Below are positions 24,581 through 35,493 of a stretch of 64,000 nucleotides of DNA, piece by piece. The notes beneath the pieces were generated by a model. The model was given only the letters and a program-made list of their open reading frames with translations. It made no database searches and was not told the DNA's origin. The DNA lies in the NCBI GenBank assembly GCA_021654635.1, contig AP025179.1:5208001-5272000 (forward strand), written 5' to 3'. Made by a program: the position numbers and the translations under genes. Positions within the stretch are counted from its first letter, which is position 1. Every line of letters starts with the position of its first letter. The stretch is from Mycobacterium kiyosense (GTDB lineage: Bacteria > Actinomycetota > Actinomycetes > Mycobacteriales > Mycobacteriaceae).

Positions 24581-25561
24581 GTGAGCCACGACTGGACCGA
24601 TAACCGCAAAAATCTGATGCTGTTCAGCGGCCGCGCCCACCCGGAGCTGGCCGAACAGGTGGCCAAGGAACTCGACGTCCACGTCACCGCGCAGACGGCG
24701 CGCGACTTCGCCAACGGCGAGATCTTCGTGCGCTTCAACGAGTCGGTGCGCGGGTGCGACGCCTTCGTGCTGCAGTCCAACCCGGTGCCGGTCAACACCT
24801 GGCTGATGGAACAGCTGATCATGATCGACGCGTTGAAGCGGGGCAGCGCCAAACGGATCACCGCGGTGTTGCCGTTCTACCCCTACGCCCGGCAGGACAA
24901 GAAGCACCGCGGCCGCGAGCCGATCTCGGCGCGACTGGTGGCCGATCTGCTCAAGACCGCGGGCGCCGACCGGATCGTGACCGTGGACCTGCACACCGAC
25001 CAGATCCAGGGCTTTTTCGACGGCCCGGTGGACCACATGCGCGGGCAGAACCTGCTGACCGGCTACATCCGCGACAACTACCCCGACAGCAACATGGTCG
25101 TGGTCTCCCCGGACTCCGGCCGGGTGCGCATCGCCGAGAAATGGGCCGACGCATTAGGTGGCGTTCCACTTGCCTTTATCCACAAGACCCGCGACCCCCG
25201 GGTGCCCAACCAGGTGGTGTCCAACCGCGTGGTCGGTGAGGTGGCCGGACGCACCTGCGTGCTGATCGACGACATGATCGACACCGGCGGCACCATCGCC
25301 GGCGCGGTCAAGTTGTTGCGCGACGACGGCGCCAAGGATGTGATCATCGCGGCCACCCACGGGGTGCTGTCCGACCCGGCCGCCGAGCGCCTGGCCGGCT
25401 GCGGAGCCCGCGAGGTGATCGTGACAAATACGCTGCCGATCAACGAGGAGAAGCGTTTCCCCCAACTCACCGTGCTGTCCATCGCACCGCTGTTGGCCAG
25501 CACCATCCGCGCGGTCTTCGAAAATGGCTCGGTAACAGGACTTTTCGACGGAGACGCATAG
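24581..25561 (+). CDS. prsA: Ribose-phosphate pyrophosphokinase
   Basis: Forms PRPP from ribose 5-phosphate and ATP for nucleotide, His, Trp and decaprenylphosphoryl-arabinose synthesis. 326 aa, GTG start. ATP/ribose motifs: PFYPYARQDKKHRGREPISA, VTVDLHTDQIQGFF, and the PRPP loop VLIDDMIDTGGTI. It ends directly at the arsC-like start (no gap), so the two share a transcript. Confidence 0.96.
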   Translation: MSHDWTDNRKNLMLFSGRAHPELAEQVAKELDVHVTAQTARDFANGEIFVRFNESVRGCDAFVLQSNPVPVNTWLMEQLIMIDALKRGSAKRITAVLPFYPYARQDKKHRGREPISARLVADLLKTAGADRIVTVDLHTDQIQGFFDGPVDHMRGQNLLTGYIRDNYPDSNMVVVSPDSGRVRIAEKWADALGGVPLAFIHKTRDPRVPNQVVSNRVVGEVAGRTCVLIDDMIDTGGTIAGAVKLLRDDGAKDVIIAATHGVLSDPAAERLAGCGAREVIVTNTLPINEEKRFPQLTVLSIAPLLASTIRAVFENGSVTGLFDGDA

Positions 25562-25912
25562 ATGGGCTCGGGTCACACCGTCATCTACCACAACCCCAAG
25601 TGCAGCACCTCCCGCAAGACACTGGATTTGTTGCGCGACAACGGATTCGAGCCGGAAATCGTGCATTATCTGAAGACGCCCCCGTCCCGGGACGAATTGG
25701 TGCGGATGATCCGCGATGCCGGCATCGAGGTGCGTGCCGCGGTGCGCAAGCGGGAGGCGCTGTATACCGAACTCGGGCTGGCCGACGCCGATGACGAGAA
25801 ATTGCTCGACGCGATGGCCGAGCACCCGATCCTGATCGAACGACCGTTCGTCGTCACACCGAAAGGCACCCGGCTGGCCCGTCCTATCGACGCGGTACGC
25901 GAGATTCTGTGA
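25562..25912 (+). CDS. ArsC-family arsenate reductase-like protein
   Basis: Thioredoxin-fold protein of the glutaredoxin-dependent ArsC family, 116 aa. The active-site cysteine is in NPKCSTSRKT (Cys14), and RPFVVTPKGTRLARP is the usual C-terminal arginine region. It could be a true arsenate reductase or a YffB-like protein, since no other ars genes are near. Its stop overlaps the lpqT GTG. I recall no counterpart at this position in M. tuberculosis. Confidence 0.85.
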   Translation: MGSGHTVIYHNPKCSTSRKTLDLLRDNGFEPEIVHYLKTPPSRDELVRMIRDAGIEVRAAVRKREALYTELGLADADDEKLLDAMAEHPILIERPFVVTPKGTRLARPIDAVREIL

Positions 25913-26568
25913 CGTTTCGGGCAATTCAGGCACGCGCGGCAGTAATCCTCTGCCTGGCCATGACACTGGTGGCGTGTGGACCGAAAAGCCCCGACTACCA
26001 GTCGATCTGGACGACCAGTTCGACCACCAGCAGCGTCTCGGCCGCCCCGACGACACCGATCGTGCCGCTGTCGAAGTACCTCGACAGCGAGGGCGTCACC
26101 GGCATTCCGGTCTCACCGGGTGAGCTGACCGACCTGACGGTCTCGATGCCCACCCCACCGGCCTGGGGACCACGGGAGCCCGACGCGAAGACCGCGCCCA
26201 AGGCCGTGGTGATCTCCAAGGGGAACAACTATCCGGCTGCCATTCTGATCGTGCTTCGGCTGCGCGGCGACTTCAACCCAACCGAGGCGATCAAGCACGC
26301 CAATGCCGATCTGCCGCAAGGCTTTCGCCGGCTCGACGGCTCCGAGGCCGACTTCAACGGCTTTCCCTCGTCGATGGTGCAGGGCACTTATGAACTCAAG
26401 GGTGCGCGGATGCGCAGCTGGCAACGGGTGGTGCTGGCCACCGGTTCCGGCCCGGACAACCAGCGGTATCTGGTTCAGCTGAACATCACCAGCTTCGACG
26501 GGCAGGCGGTGGCGGAGTCCAACGACGTCGAGGCGATCATCCGCGGGTTCGTGGTCGCCAAGAAATAG
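25909..26568 (+). CDS. lpqT: LpqT-like lipoprotein
   Basis: Exported lipoprotein, 219 aa, function unknown. Signal peptide with lipobox LVAC (AVILCLAMTLVACG). A Ser/Thr-rich linker (TTSSTTSSVSAAPTT) precedes a compact domain of the LpqN/LpqT type (YPAAILIVLRLRGDFNPTEA). The GTG start overlaps the upstream stop by four bases. It converges with the LuxR gene; the stops are four bases apart. Confidence 0.9.
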   Translation: MTFRAIQARAAVILCLAMTLVACGPKSPDYQSIWTTSSTTSSVSAAPTTPIVPLSKYLDSEGVTGIPVSPGELTDLTVSMPTPPAWGPREPDAKTAPKAVVISKGNNYPAAILIVLRLRGDFNPTEAIKHANADLPQGFRRLDGSEADFNGFPSSMVQGTYELKGARMRSWQRVVLATGSGPDNQRYLVQLNITSFDGQAVAESNDVEAIIRGFVVAKK

Positions 26569-26572
26569 CGCC

Positions 26573-29500
26573 CTAGTGGCGACCCGCTTCTTGGACCAGC
26601 TGCACCCGGGAGGCCAGGCCCAGTTTGGCGTAGACGTGGGTGAGGTGGGTCTGCACGGTGCGGGGTGAGACGAACAGCCGCGCGCCGATCTCCTTGTTGC
26701 CCAAGCCTTCTGCCACCAGCCGCACCACATCGAGTTCCATCGGCGTCAGCGACCCCCAGCCGGTGGCAGGGCGCTTGCGTTGACCGCGGCCGCGCTGCGC
26801 ATAGGCGATGGCCTCCTCCGTGGACAGCGCGGCGCCCTCGGCCCAGGCGGAGTCAAAAACATCCTGCCCCAATGACTCTCGCACCGACGCTACCGTCACC
26901 TCATAATCGGGCTGATGCATGGGAAGGCGGGGATGTTCCATGCGTCGCCGGATGGCATCGGCGGCGCCGAGCAGACGCGCCGCGTACCCGGTGCTCTCCT
27001 CGCCGGCCGCAAGGCGAGCAAGGCATTCCAGTGTGTCGTCGACCCGCAGATAGGCTTGAGCGCTGGTGGCGACAGCGAGGGCTTCATGGGCGTCGCGCTC
27101 CGCCTGCCCCGGATCACCTTGGGCCAACGCGATATACGCTCGAGACAGGAGCGCCTCCGCCCGGTACCAGCCCGGTACTAGCGCGACCGCTTCGTCCGCC
27201 CAGCGACGCGCGGCGACCAGGTCACCACGAGCCAACGCCGCTTCGGGCGCCATAGTGATACTCCTCGTTAACAATTCGCGCATCGGATTCGTATTGCGAA
27301 ACGCCATCTCGACTGCGGTCATCGCCGCCGTGGCATCGCCTTCGGCAAGAGCGGCATAGACGAGCACCCCGTAGACCGCGTCGGCGAGGTAGCCACCTAT
27401 CGCGTTCGCGGTGTTCAGGGCCGACTGCGCTGCGGCCCGCGCAGCAGCTGATTGACCCTGCGCCGAAAGCGATACGCTGAGGCTCACGTAACCGAACACC
27501 GTCAGGATGTGGTTGCCGGCCTCCCCGGCTTCCTCGGCCGCGGACCGGGCAACTTTAGCGCCGGCGGCCGGATTGCCATGCAGTGTCAACGAAATTCCCA
27601 GCCAGGCGCGGCAGTTTCTTGAGAAGAACCGGTCACCGATCGCGTCGGCGAGGTCAAGTCCTTGTTCGGCGGCGGCTATCGCCGCGAACGGCTCTCCGGC
27701 CATAGCCGCTGCAACCGCCTGGTAACTGAAGATTTGGCACAGGTTCCACCGATCACCGGTCGCGACGGCCAGCTCGACTGCCTCGGCGAAGTAGGGCTCG
27801 GAGAGTCCGGGCGCGTAGACGCACACCATTCCGCAGGCGATGAGCGCCTGGGTAATCAGCACAGGGTCACCGATTTCACGCGCGGTCGCCAGCGCATCCT
27901 GCGGTCGGGCCCACCCCAAAGGAATGCCGACCCACGACGCGAGGATGCTGTAATAAGCCACCGCGCCCGCCCACACCGCCGGTGTTATTCCCGAATGATC
28001 ATCGTCGGCCAGGATGTAGGAAAGACCGGTCAGCGCCTCCTCGGCTCGGCCCGTGTGTAACCACAGCGGCCGCAACGACGATATGAGCTGAAGTGCTGTC
28101 TCCAGTTCGGATTTCTCGCAGCTCCACGCGAAGGCCGCCCGCAGATTGTCGATCTCGGTCTGTGCCCAACGGACCAATTCGTCATCGGCGGAGTGGCCGC
28201 GCGAGGCGAACTCGGCGGCCGCGGCGGTGTAGTAGTCGCGGTGACGCGTTCGCACCTGGTCGGCCTCGCCGGATTCACCGAGCTTCTCCTGCGCGTACTG
28301 GCGCACGGTCTCAAGTAGCCGGTAACGCATCCCGGTGTCCGATTCATCAGCCACCACAAGAGATTTGTCGACCAGCAGGCCAAGCTGGTCCATCAGCTGA
28401 TAGCCCTCGACCTCGCTGCCGGCACCCACCGGCTGGGCGGCGTCGAGATCGAACCCGCCGGCGAACACCGCCAACCGGCGCAACAGCACCCGCTCAGGTT
28501 CGGTGAGCAACGCATGCGACCAATCCACCGAGGCCCGCAGCGTCTGCTGACGGCGCACCGCGGTGCGCGCACCGCCGGTCAACAATCGAAACCGGTCGTG
28601 CAGGCTGTCGACGATCTGCTGGAGCGACAGCGCCCGAATACGTGCCGCGGCAAGCTCGATGGCCAACGGCATGCCGTCCAGACGTTCGCAAATCTCACCC
28701 ACCAACGCGCGGTTGTTCTCGCCGACAACGAAATCCGCGCGAGCCCGGCGGGCGCGGTCGGCGAACAACTCGACGGCCTCGTCGTCAAGCGCTAGCGACG
28801 GCACCCGCCAGGCGATTTCACCGGGCACCGCCAGTGGCTCGCGGCTGGTAGTCAGAATCGCCAAGTACGGGCAACTTCCAAGCAATTCAACGACAATCGA
28901 TCCACACACGTCAAGCAGGTGCTCGCAGTTGTCGAGCACCAGCAGCACTGTCTTCTCGCCGATGAACCGCTTCACCGTGTCCATGGTGGACAGCCCCGGC
29001 TGATCGGGTAACCCGAAGGTGCGCGCGACGGTAATCACAGCCATAGCGGGATTGGTCAGCGGCGCCAGGTCGACATACCAGATCCCGTCGCCGAAGTCGG
29101 CGGTCAGTTGGGCACTGACCTCGACCGCCAACCGCGTCTTGCCCACTCCGCCGGCACCGGTCAACGTCACCAACCGATTGCCGGTGATGATCGAGCCCAG
29201 CTCGGCGATCTGTGCCTGGCGACCAACGAAACTCGTAAGTTGCGCCGGAAGGTTGTGTGACGCTGTAGCGCTACGCACCCGCAGCAGCGGGAACTCGTTA
29301 CGCAAAGCCGGATGACACAACTGCACCACCCGCTCCGGACGCGGCACACCTTTCAGCGGATAGCTACCCAGATCGGTCAGCCACACCCCGTCGGGCAGAC
29401 GGTCGGCCACCAACTCCGCGGTAACCCCCGACAACACCGTCTGCCCACCATGCGCCAGATCCCTTACCCGCGCCGCCCGGTTGATCGTCGGCCCAGCGTA

Positions 29501-29858
29501 GTTGCCCTCGTCACGCAACTGAATCTCACCGGCGTGCAACCCAATCCGGATCCGGATCGGCGCCAGCGGGGCACGCTGCAACGCCAGCGCGCAGGCTACG
29601 GCGTCAGATGCGCAGGCAAAAGCAGCCACGAAACTGTCGCCCTCGCCCTGCTCCACCGGTCGCACCCCCGCCATGCCCGGCGACGGCCTCGTCGACGGCG
29701 CGATTCAGCAAGCCCAACGCGGCCGTCATCTGCTCGGGCTGGGTCTCCCACAGCCGCGTCGAGCCCTCGACGTCGGCCAGCAGCAACGTCACCGTCCCGG
29801 TCGGCAGCAACTCACTCAAGCTCCAGCTCAGCGTTGGTATCTCCGTGTGTTGGCTCAT
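26573..29858 (-). CDS. Cyclase-homology / STAND ATPase / LuxR regulator, frameshifted
   Basis: Large transcriptional regulator, about 1094 aa when repaired, of the type of M. tuberculosis Rv0386, Rv1358 and Rv2488c. The N-terminal class III nucleotide cyclase domain has [14 protein letters not shown] and [10 protein letters not shown] (metal aspartates). The ATPase domain has Walker [12 protein letters not shown] (about residue 234) and [10 protein letters not shown] helical repeat region follows. The C-terminal LuxR HTH includes [20 protein letters not shown] and [15 protein letters not shown]. The first 65 codons are in another frame; removing one C from the run 29665-29669 joins [16 protein letters not shown]. 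The ATG at 29858 gives [12 protein letters not shown]. Confidence 0.87.
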
Positions 29859-29986
29859 GGTAGCCAGCATCACGCCCGCAACGCGGGCAATACATCCGCC
29901 TAAGCGCGCATATACGCGCACCGGCGCCGGCAAACTACGCGCTGCGGCGGATATTTTCGGCTCTCAAACGCCGGATAGTCGCTGCC

Positions 29987-31223
29987 ATGACTACCACCAC
30001 CGCACTCGACTGCCCCACCATCGCCTACCACCACCTCACCGATCCAGCGGACGCACACCGGGTCATCGCCGCGGCCCGCGCCCAGTCCCCGATCGCCATC
30101 GGGCCGTACGGGCCCGAGGTGCTGACCTATGAACTGGTCCGCACCGTATTGCGGGACGACCGGTTCGTCACCGCCGACGGCCTGGGATTGGGCACCTTCG
30201 GCATCACCTCCGGCCCGTTGTGGGAGCGGGCGGTGCGCAACATCCTGGGCATGGACGGGGTGGAGCACCACCGGTTGCGCCGCTTGGTGTCCAAAGCGTT
30301 CTCTCCCCGCGCCGCCGAGCGGCTGCGCTCCCTTGTCCGTCGAGATCGTCACCGGGCTAATCGACGACATCGAGGACGGGCATTGCGACGTCGTCGCCGA
30401 TATCGCCCGGCCCTACCCCACCCCGATCATCAGCGCGCTACTGGGCGCCCCGCCCGAAGACTGGCAGCCGTTCTCCGCCTGGACCGAAGACATCAAGAAG
30501 GTGTTCGAGCCCACCGTCGCCGAGGACGCGCCGCGGATCCTCGCCGCGTGGAACGCGTTGGACGCCTACCTCAAGGACCTGATCGCAACGCGGCGCAATT
30601 CGCTGACCGACGACCTGGTCTCCGATCTGATCCGCGCCGAAGACGACGGCGACCGCCTCACCCGCGACGAACTGCTGATGCTGTGCGGCACACTGCTCGG
30701 TGCGGGCACCGACACCACCCGCAACCAGCTCGCCGCGGCGGTACAAACGCTGGCCGCCCATCCGGATCAGTGGGCGATGGTGGCCCGCCAACCCGAATCC
30801 GCTGCCGACGCCGTCCATGAGCTGATTCGTTACAGCCCAATCATTTTCGGGGTCATCCGGCAAGCCGCCGAGGACATCGAGCTGGGCGGCTTGCCGATTC
30901 CGGCCGGCACGCTGGTGGTGGCCAACACCGCCTCCGCCAACCGCGACCCCGCAGCCCACCACGATCCCGACGAACTCGACATCACTCGCCGCAACCCGGC
31001 GGCCATCCTCAGTTTCGGCGGTGGCGTGCACTACTGCCTGGGCGCGCACCTGGCCCGACTGGAGCTGACCGAGGCGCTGCGAGTGATCACCGCACGCATG
31101 CCCAACCCGCGCCTGGCCGGTTCGGGCCGGTGGCCGGGGATGGCCGGGATCACCGGACCCCTGAGCCTGCCGCTCGAGTTCGACCGCTGCATACAGTGGG
31201 GACATGACTTGGACCGCAGCTGA
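29987..31223 (+). CDS. Cytochrome P450, frameshifted
   Basis: Haem monooxygenase, 411 aa when repaired. The I-helix oxygen motif is GAGTDTTRNQ, the K-helix ExxR is ELIRYSP, and the haem loop is FGGGVHYCLGAHLARLEL with the cysteine ligand. The first 117 codons are in another frame; dropping one C at about 30337 joins ERLRSLV-VEIVTGLIDD. The last codons overlap the SDR start by 20 bp. The substrate cannot be told. The gene is divergent from the LuxR regulator, with 128 bp between starts, so that protein is a candidate controller. Confidence 0.87.
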
Positions 31224-32070
31224 TCTTCCCTCCTTCGCCGGACGCACCGTCATCATCACCGGAGCCAACAGTGGCCTGGGCGCGATCACGGCCCGCGAGC
31301 TGGCCCGGGTCGGCGCAACGATCGTGATGGCCGTCCGCAACACCGAGAAGGGCGAGAAGGCGGCAGCAGGAATCGCCGGCGACGTGCAAGTGCGTGCGCT
31401 GGACCTGCAGGACCTGTCGTCGGTGCGGGCGTTCGCCGAGGGCGTCGACGCCGCCGACATCCTGATCAACAACGCCGGCATCATGGCCGCGCCGTTCACG
31501 CTGACCAAGGACGGTTTCGAAAGCCAGATCGGCACCAACCACCTGGGCCATTTCGCGCTGACCAACCTGCTGTTGCCCAAGCTGACCGACCGGGTCGTCA
31601 CGGTGTCGTCGATGGCGCACTACCCCGGCCGGATCAACCTCGACGACCTCAACTGGCAGCACCGCCGGTATTCGCCGTGGCTGGCCTACAGCCAGTCCAA
31701 GCTGGCCAACCTGCTGTTCACCAGCGAACTGCAGCGCCGGCTCGACGCGGCCGGCTCCAAACTGCGCGCGCTGGCGGCCCATCCCGGTTACTCGCACACC
31801 AACCTGCAGGGCGCCTCCGGACGCAAGCTCGGGGACGCCGTCGTCTCGGCGGCGACGAGACTGATCGCCACCGAAGCGGACTTCGGCGCCCGGCAGACCC
31901 TGTATGCGGCCTCCCAGGACTTGCCCGGCGACACCTTCATCGGTCCCCGATTCGGCCAGTGGGGCCGCACCCAAGCGGTCGGCCGCAGCCGGGCGGCGAA
32001 AGATGGCCAGACCGCCACCGCGCTGTGGGAGCTGTCCGAGCAACTCACCGACACGAAATTCCCGCTCTGA
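31204..32070 (+). CDS. Short-chain dehydrogenase/reductase
   Basis: NAD(P)-dependent oxidoreductase, 288 aa. Cofactor motif TGANSGLGAITA, NNAGI, catalytic S in TVSSMAH, and Y-x-x-x-K as YSQSKLAN. It is retinol-dehydrogenase-like in length and C-terminal sequence. It overlaps the P450 gene, so a joint oxidation step on a lipid or sterol-like substrate is likely but unproven. Confidence 0.9.
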   Translation: MTWTAADLPSFAGRTVIITGANSGLGAITARELARVGATIVMAVRNTEKGEKAAAGIAGDVQVRALDLQDLSSVRAFAEGVDAADILINNAGIMAAPFTLTKDGFESQIGTNHLGHFALTNLLLPKLTDRVVTVSSMAHYPGRINLDDLNWQHRRYSPWLAYSQSKLANLLFTSELQRRLDAAGSKLRALAAHPGYSHTNLQGASGRKLGDAVVSAATRLIATEADFGARQTLYAASQDLPGDTFIGPRFGQWGRTQAVGRSRAAKDGQTATALWELSEQLTDTKFPL

Positions 32071-32261
32071 GCCCGTGCCGAGCAAACCCAAAGGTGCCTC
32101 GAATCGCCTGCTCGAAGGGGCTTTTGCGTCTGCTCGCGCTGCTGGGGTAACCTGACCGGGCGTCACGGCGAGGGTGCACCGGCTAGACCAGCACCGTTAT
32201 CGACGGAGACCGACAGATTCGTCGCGATCCTGGCCGTGCCCTACACACAGGAGCGACTTTT

Positions 32262-32927
32262 ATGGCTAAAGCCACCGTCAACCAGCTTCCCGCCACGGTG
32301 CGTACCGAGACCGGCAAGGGCGCCTCGCGCCGCGCCCGTCGCGAAGGCAAGATTCCCGCCGTGCTGTACGGCCACGGCGCCGACCCCCAGCACCTCGAGC
32401 TGCCTGGCCACGACTTCGCGGCCGTGCTGCGGCACTCCGGCACCAACGCCGTGCTGACCCTGAGCATCGACGGCAAGGAGCAGCTGGCGCTGACCAAGGC
32501 CCTCGACATCCACCCGATCAAGCGCAGCATCCAGCACGCCGACCTGCTGGTGGTGCGGCGCGGCGAGAAGGTCAACGTCGAGGTGAACGTCATCGTCGAA
32601 GGTGAGGCCGGGCCGGACACCCTGGTCACCCAGGACGCCAACGCCATCGAGATCGAGGCCGAGGCGCTGTCGATTCCCGAGCAGTTGACCATCTCGGTCG
32701 AGGGTGCCGCGGCCGGCACCCAGTTCACCGCCGGCCAGATCCAGCTGCCCGACGGCGTCTCGCTGGTCTCCGACCCCGAGCTGCTGGTGGTCAACGTGGT
32801 GCAGGCGCCGACGGCCGAGGATCTGGCCGAAGAGGGCGCCGGCGAGGAAGGCGCGGCGGCCGGGGCAGCGGCCGGCGAAGAGGCCGAAGGCGAGCCTGCT
32901 GCCGAGGCCGAAGCCGAGTCCGAGTAG
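32262..32927 (+). CDS. rplY: Ribosomal protein bL25 (Ctc form)
   Basis: Binds 5S rRNA, 221 aa. The N-terminal L25 domain is [20 protein letters not shown], the C-terminal TL5/Ctc domain carries [15 protein letters not shown], and the tail is Ala/Glu rich and acidic (last 30 residues). An AGGAG site lies about nine bases upstream (CACACAGGAGCG). The 190 bp between the SDR gene and rplY holds no gene and should carry the promoter. Confidence 0.95.
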   Translation: MAKATVNQLPATVRTETGKGASRRARREGKIPAVLYGHGADPQHLELPGHDFAAVLRHSGTNAVLTLSIDGKEQLALTKALDIHPIKRSIQHADLLVVRRGEKVNVEVNVIVEGEAGPDTLVTQDANAIEIEAEALSIPEQLTISVEGAAAGTQFTAGQIQLPDGVSLVSDPELLVVNVVQAPTAEDLAEEGAGEEGAAAGAAAGEEAEGEPAAEAEAESE

Positions 32928-32933
32928 CGCGAC

Positions 32934-33511
32934 GTGGCCGAACCGCTGCTGGTGGTCGGCCTGGGCAACCGGGCGAGAACTACGCCCGAACCCGGCACAA
33001 CGTCGGGTTCATGGTCGCCGATGTGCTCGCGGCCCGGCTGGGCGCAAAGTTCAAGGCGCACAAGCGCTCTGGTGCCGAGGTGAGCACCGGCCGGCTGGGC
33101 GGACGCGCGGTGGTGCTGGCCAAGCCACGCTGCTACATGAACGAATCCGGGCGACAGGTGGGGCCGCTGGCGAAGTTCTATTCGGTGCCGCCCGCCGACG
33201 TCGTCGTCATTCATGACGACCTCGACCTGGATTTCGGCCGCATCCGGCTGAAGCTGGGCGGCGGTGAAGGCGGCCACAATGGGCTGCGTTCGCTGGCTGC
33301 CGCGTTGGGCAGCAAGAACTTTCAGCGGGTGCGTATCGGAATCGGCCGTCCGCCCGGACGCAAGGATCCGGCGGCGTTCGTGCTGGAGCCGTTCAACGCC
33401 ACCGAGCGCCCGGAGATCCCGACCATCTGCGAGCAGGCTGCCGATGCCACCGAGCTGCTGATCGAACTGGGCCTCGAACCCGCGCAGAACCGCGTGCACG
33501 CCTGGGGTTGA
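32934..33511 (+). CDS. pth: Peptidyl-tRNA hydrolase, frameshifted near the start
   Basis: Recycles peptidyl-tRNA dropped from ribosomes; generally essential. 192 aa when repaired. The GTG at 32934 gives [12 protein letters not shown], then one C is missing at 32969-32970. With it, the product reads [20 protein letters not shown] with catalytic His. Downstream [18 protein letters not shown] and [12 protein letters not shown] are intact. Loss of such a gene is not expected in a living cell, so this lesion is most likely a sequence error. Confidence 0.9.
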
Positions 33512-33553
33512 ATCGACGCCACAACAGCCGGCTACGCGTTCAGACGCGTGAAT

Positions 33554-33569
33554 CCTGGGCGAAACCAGG
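33554..33569. terminator. Possible stem-loop between converging genes
   Basis: CCTGG-gcgaaa-CCAGG, with partial outward extension (GACGC/GCGTC), between the stops of pth (+) and pks16 (-). There is no T run on either side, so it is only a weak terminator candidate. Confidence 0.3.
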
Positions 33570-33629
33570 CGTCAGAACCGCCCTGTGTTCACGCGACGCG
33601 AGCGCCCAGCCGCCGGGGCCCGCTGCAGC

Positions 33630-35264
33630 CTAGGTGACCAGCGTGACCGAGTTCGCCCGGCGCAGCTTGCCCGACGGCGTCTTCGGGATGGTCCCGGGCC
33701 CGAGCACCACGACGTTGCGGGGCCGCACGTCGACCTCCTTGACGACCTCGTGGGCCACATCGTGCTCGATGCGCCGCACCTCGGCCGGGTCCTCGAACGC
33801 ATTCGATTCGACCGCGACGGCGAACGACTCCCGCGAATGCCCGGCGTCCAGACGTACCGCCACCGCACAACCCGGACGGACACCGTCAACGCGGCCGGCG
33901 GCCCGCTCGATGTCGGTCGGATAGATGTTGCGGCCGGCCATGATGATGACGTCCTTCACCCGGCCGCACACCACCACATGCCCTTCGTCGGTGAGGTAGC
34001 CCAGGTCGCCGGTGTCGTACCAGCCGTGTTCGTCCTGGGCCGGCATGAAGCCGCCCATCGTGATGTAGCCGGGGGTGACGCACTCGCCGCGCAACTCGAT
34101 GACACCGACGCCCCGCGCCGGCACCACGTTGCCGTCCTCGTCGACGATCCGTGCTTCCAGATCCTGCAGCAGCGGCCCCAGCGTGGCCAGCCGGCGGGTG
34201 TTGCCCTTGGTGGCGGGCACGGCCCGGCGCAGCGCGACCAGCAGGTCGTTGTCGACCTCGTCGACCACCAGCCCGGAATTGCACTTCGAGAACGACACCG
34301 CCAGCGTCGTCTCGGCCATGCCGTAGGCCGGCAGAATCGCCGAGGGCCGCAGACCGAACGGCTTGCCCGCGTCCAGCAGGTCTTCGACGTCGGCCGGCTC
34401 GACAGGCTCGGCGCCGGACAGCGCGAACCGCAGCGTGGACAGGTCGAACTGGCCCGGCTTGGCCTGCCGGCGCAGCCGCTTGGCCAGCAGTGCGTAGGCG
34501 AAGTTGGGCGCCGCGGTCATGGTGCCCTTGTACTTGTCGATCAGCTTGGCCCACAGCAGGGTGTCCCGCAGGAAGTCCATCGGGGTGACCTTGACCAGCT
34601 CGGCGCCGAAGAACATCGGGATAGTCAGGAACCCGACCATGCCCATGTCGTGGAAGCAGGGCAGCCAGCTGACCATCACGTCTTTGTCGACGTCGTACTC
34701 GGCCCCGATGAACATCGCCTCGGCGTTGGAGTAGATGTTGCGGTGGGTGATCTGGACCGCTTTGGGAGAACCGGTGGAACCGGACGTCAGCTGCATCAGC
34801 GCCAGGTCGTCCTCGCCGACCTCGATCGGGTCGATCGGCTGCCACGCCAGCAGGTCGGCGACGGTGAGGACCTTGATGCCCTTCTGCTCGAGCACCGGGA
34901 TCGCGACGGTGAAAGGCTCCGAGACCACCACGGCTTTGGCCTCGATCATGCCGATGACGGTCATCGTGTCTTCGGCCCACACGGCCAGGTCGGTCCGCGG
35001 CGTGGGCTGGTGCAGCATGGTCAGGCTGGCCCCGCGCATCCACAGGCCCTGCGCGGTCGGGGCGATTTCGACCGGGAAGCCGGCGAGCACGCCGACGGCG
35101 TCGCCGAGGCCGATACCGGCGGCGGCCAGCCCACCGGCGATGCGGCGTGCGCGCTCGTGCACCTCGCCCCAGGTGTGCCGGACGGGTTCGTGGGGTTCAC
35201 CGGTCACCATGCCCGTCGTCGCCGTGCGGGCATTGTGGAACATCTTCTCGGTAAACCTGCTCAC
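33630..35264 (-). CDS. pks16: Acyl-AMP ligase (Pks16/FadD family)
   Basis: Adenylates a fatty acid, despite the historic polyketide synthase name. 544 aa, equal to M. tuberculosis Pks16 (Rv1013). Motifs: [16 protein letters not shown] (P-loop), [37 protein letters not shown] and catalytic lysine in TPSGKLRR. The GTG at 35264 is fixed by a strong AGGAGG seven bases upstream and gives [16 protein letters not shown]. The longer frame to 35348 has no such site. The 229 bp upstream holds no gene. Confidence 0.93.
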   Translation of the reverse strand: MSRFTEKMFHNARTATTGMVTGEPHEPVRHTWGEVHERARRIAGGLAAAGIGLGDAVGVLAGFPVEIAPTAQGLWMRGASLTMLHQPTPRTDLAVWAEDTMTVIGMIEAKAVVVSEPFTVAIPVLEQKGIKVLTVADLLAWQPIDPIEVGEDDLALMQLTSGSTGSPKAVQITHRNIYSNAEAMFIGAEYDVDKDVMVSWLPCFHDMGMVGFLTIPMFFGAELVKVTPMDFLRDTLLWAKLIDKYKGTMTAAPNFAYALLAKRLRRQAKPGQFDLSTLRFALSGAEPVEPADVEDLLDAGKPFGLRPSAILPAYGMAETTLAVSFSKCNSGLVVDEVDNDLLVALRRAVPATKGNTRRLATLGPLLQDLEARIVDEDGNVVPARGVGVIELRGECVTPGYITMGGFMPAQDEHGWYDTGDLGYLTDEGHVVVCGRVKDVIIMAGRNIYPTDIERAAGRVDGVRPGCAVAVRLDAGHSRESFAVAVESNAFEDPAEVRRIEHDVAHEVVKEVDVRPRNVVVLGPGTIPKTPSGKLRRANSVTLVT

Positions 35265-35493
35265 GCAAACCTCCTCGGTCCAACGCTTCCCCAAGGTCCG
35301 GGTTTTCATGTTCCACCTGCCACATCTCGCTTCGAGGCAGGCACGCATACATATTGGGAAGCGTTTAGGTCTCGATTTGGTGATGAGCTCTCAGTCGTGG
35401 CTACTCGTCACCGCGGCTCATCTTAAGCAACTCTTAAGTAACTGCCAAACGTAGACACGATTTGAGTGACATGTCACAGCTAGGTAAACGGCG

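Noticed and set aside
33630..35264. Pks16 considered as part of a polyketide synthase
   Set aside because: Only the acyl-adenylating domain is present, with no ketosynthase, acyltransferase or carrier domains. The name is historical.
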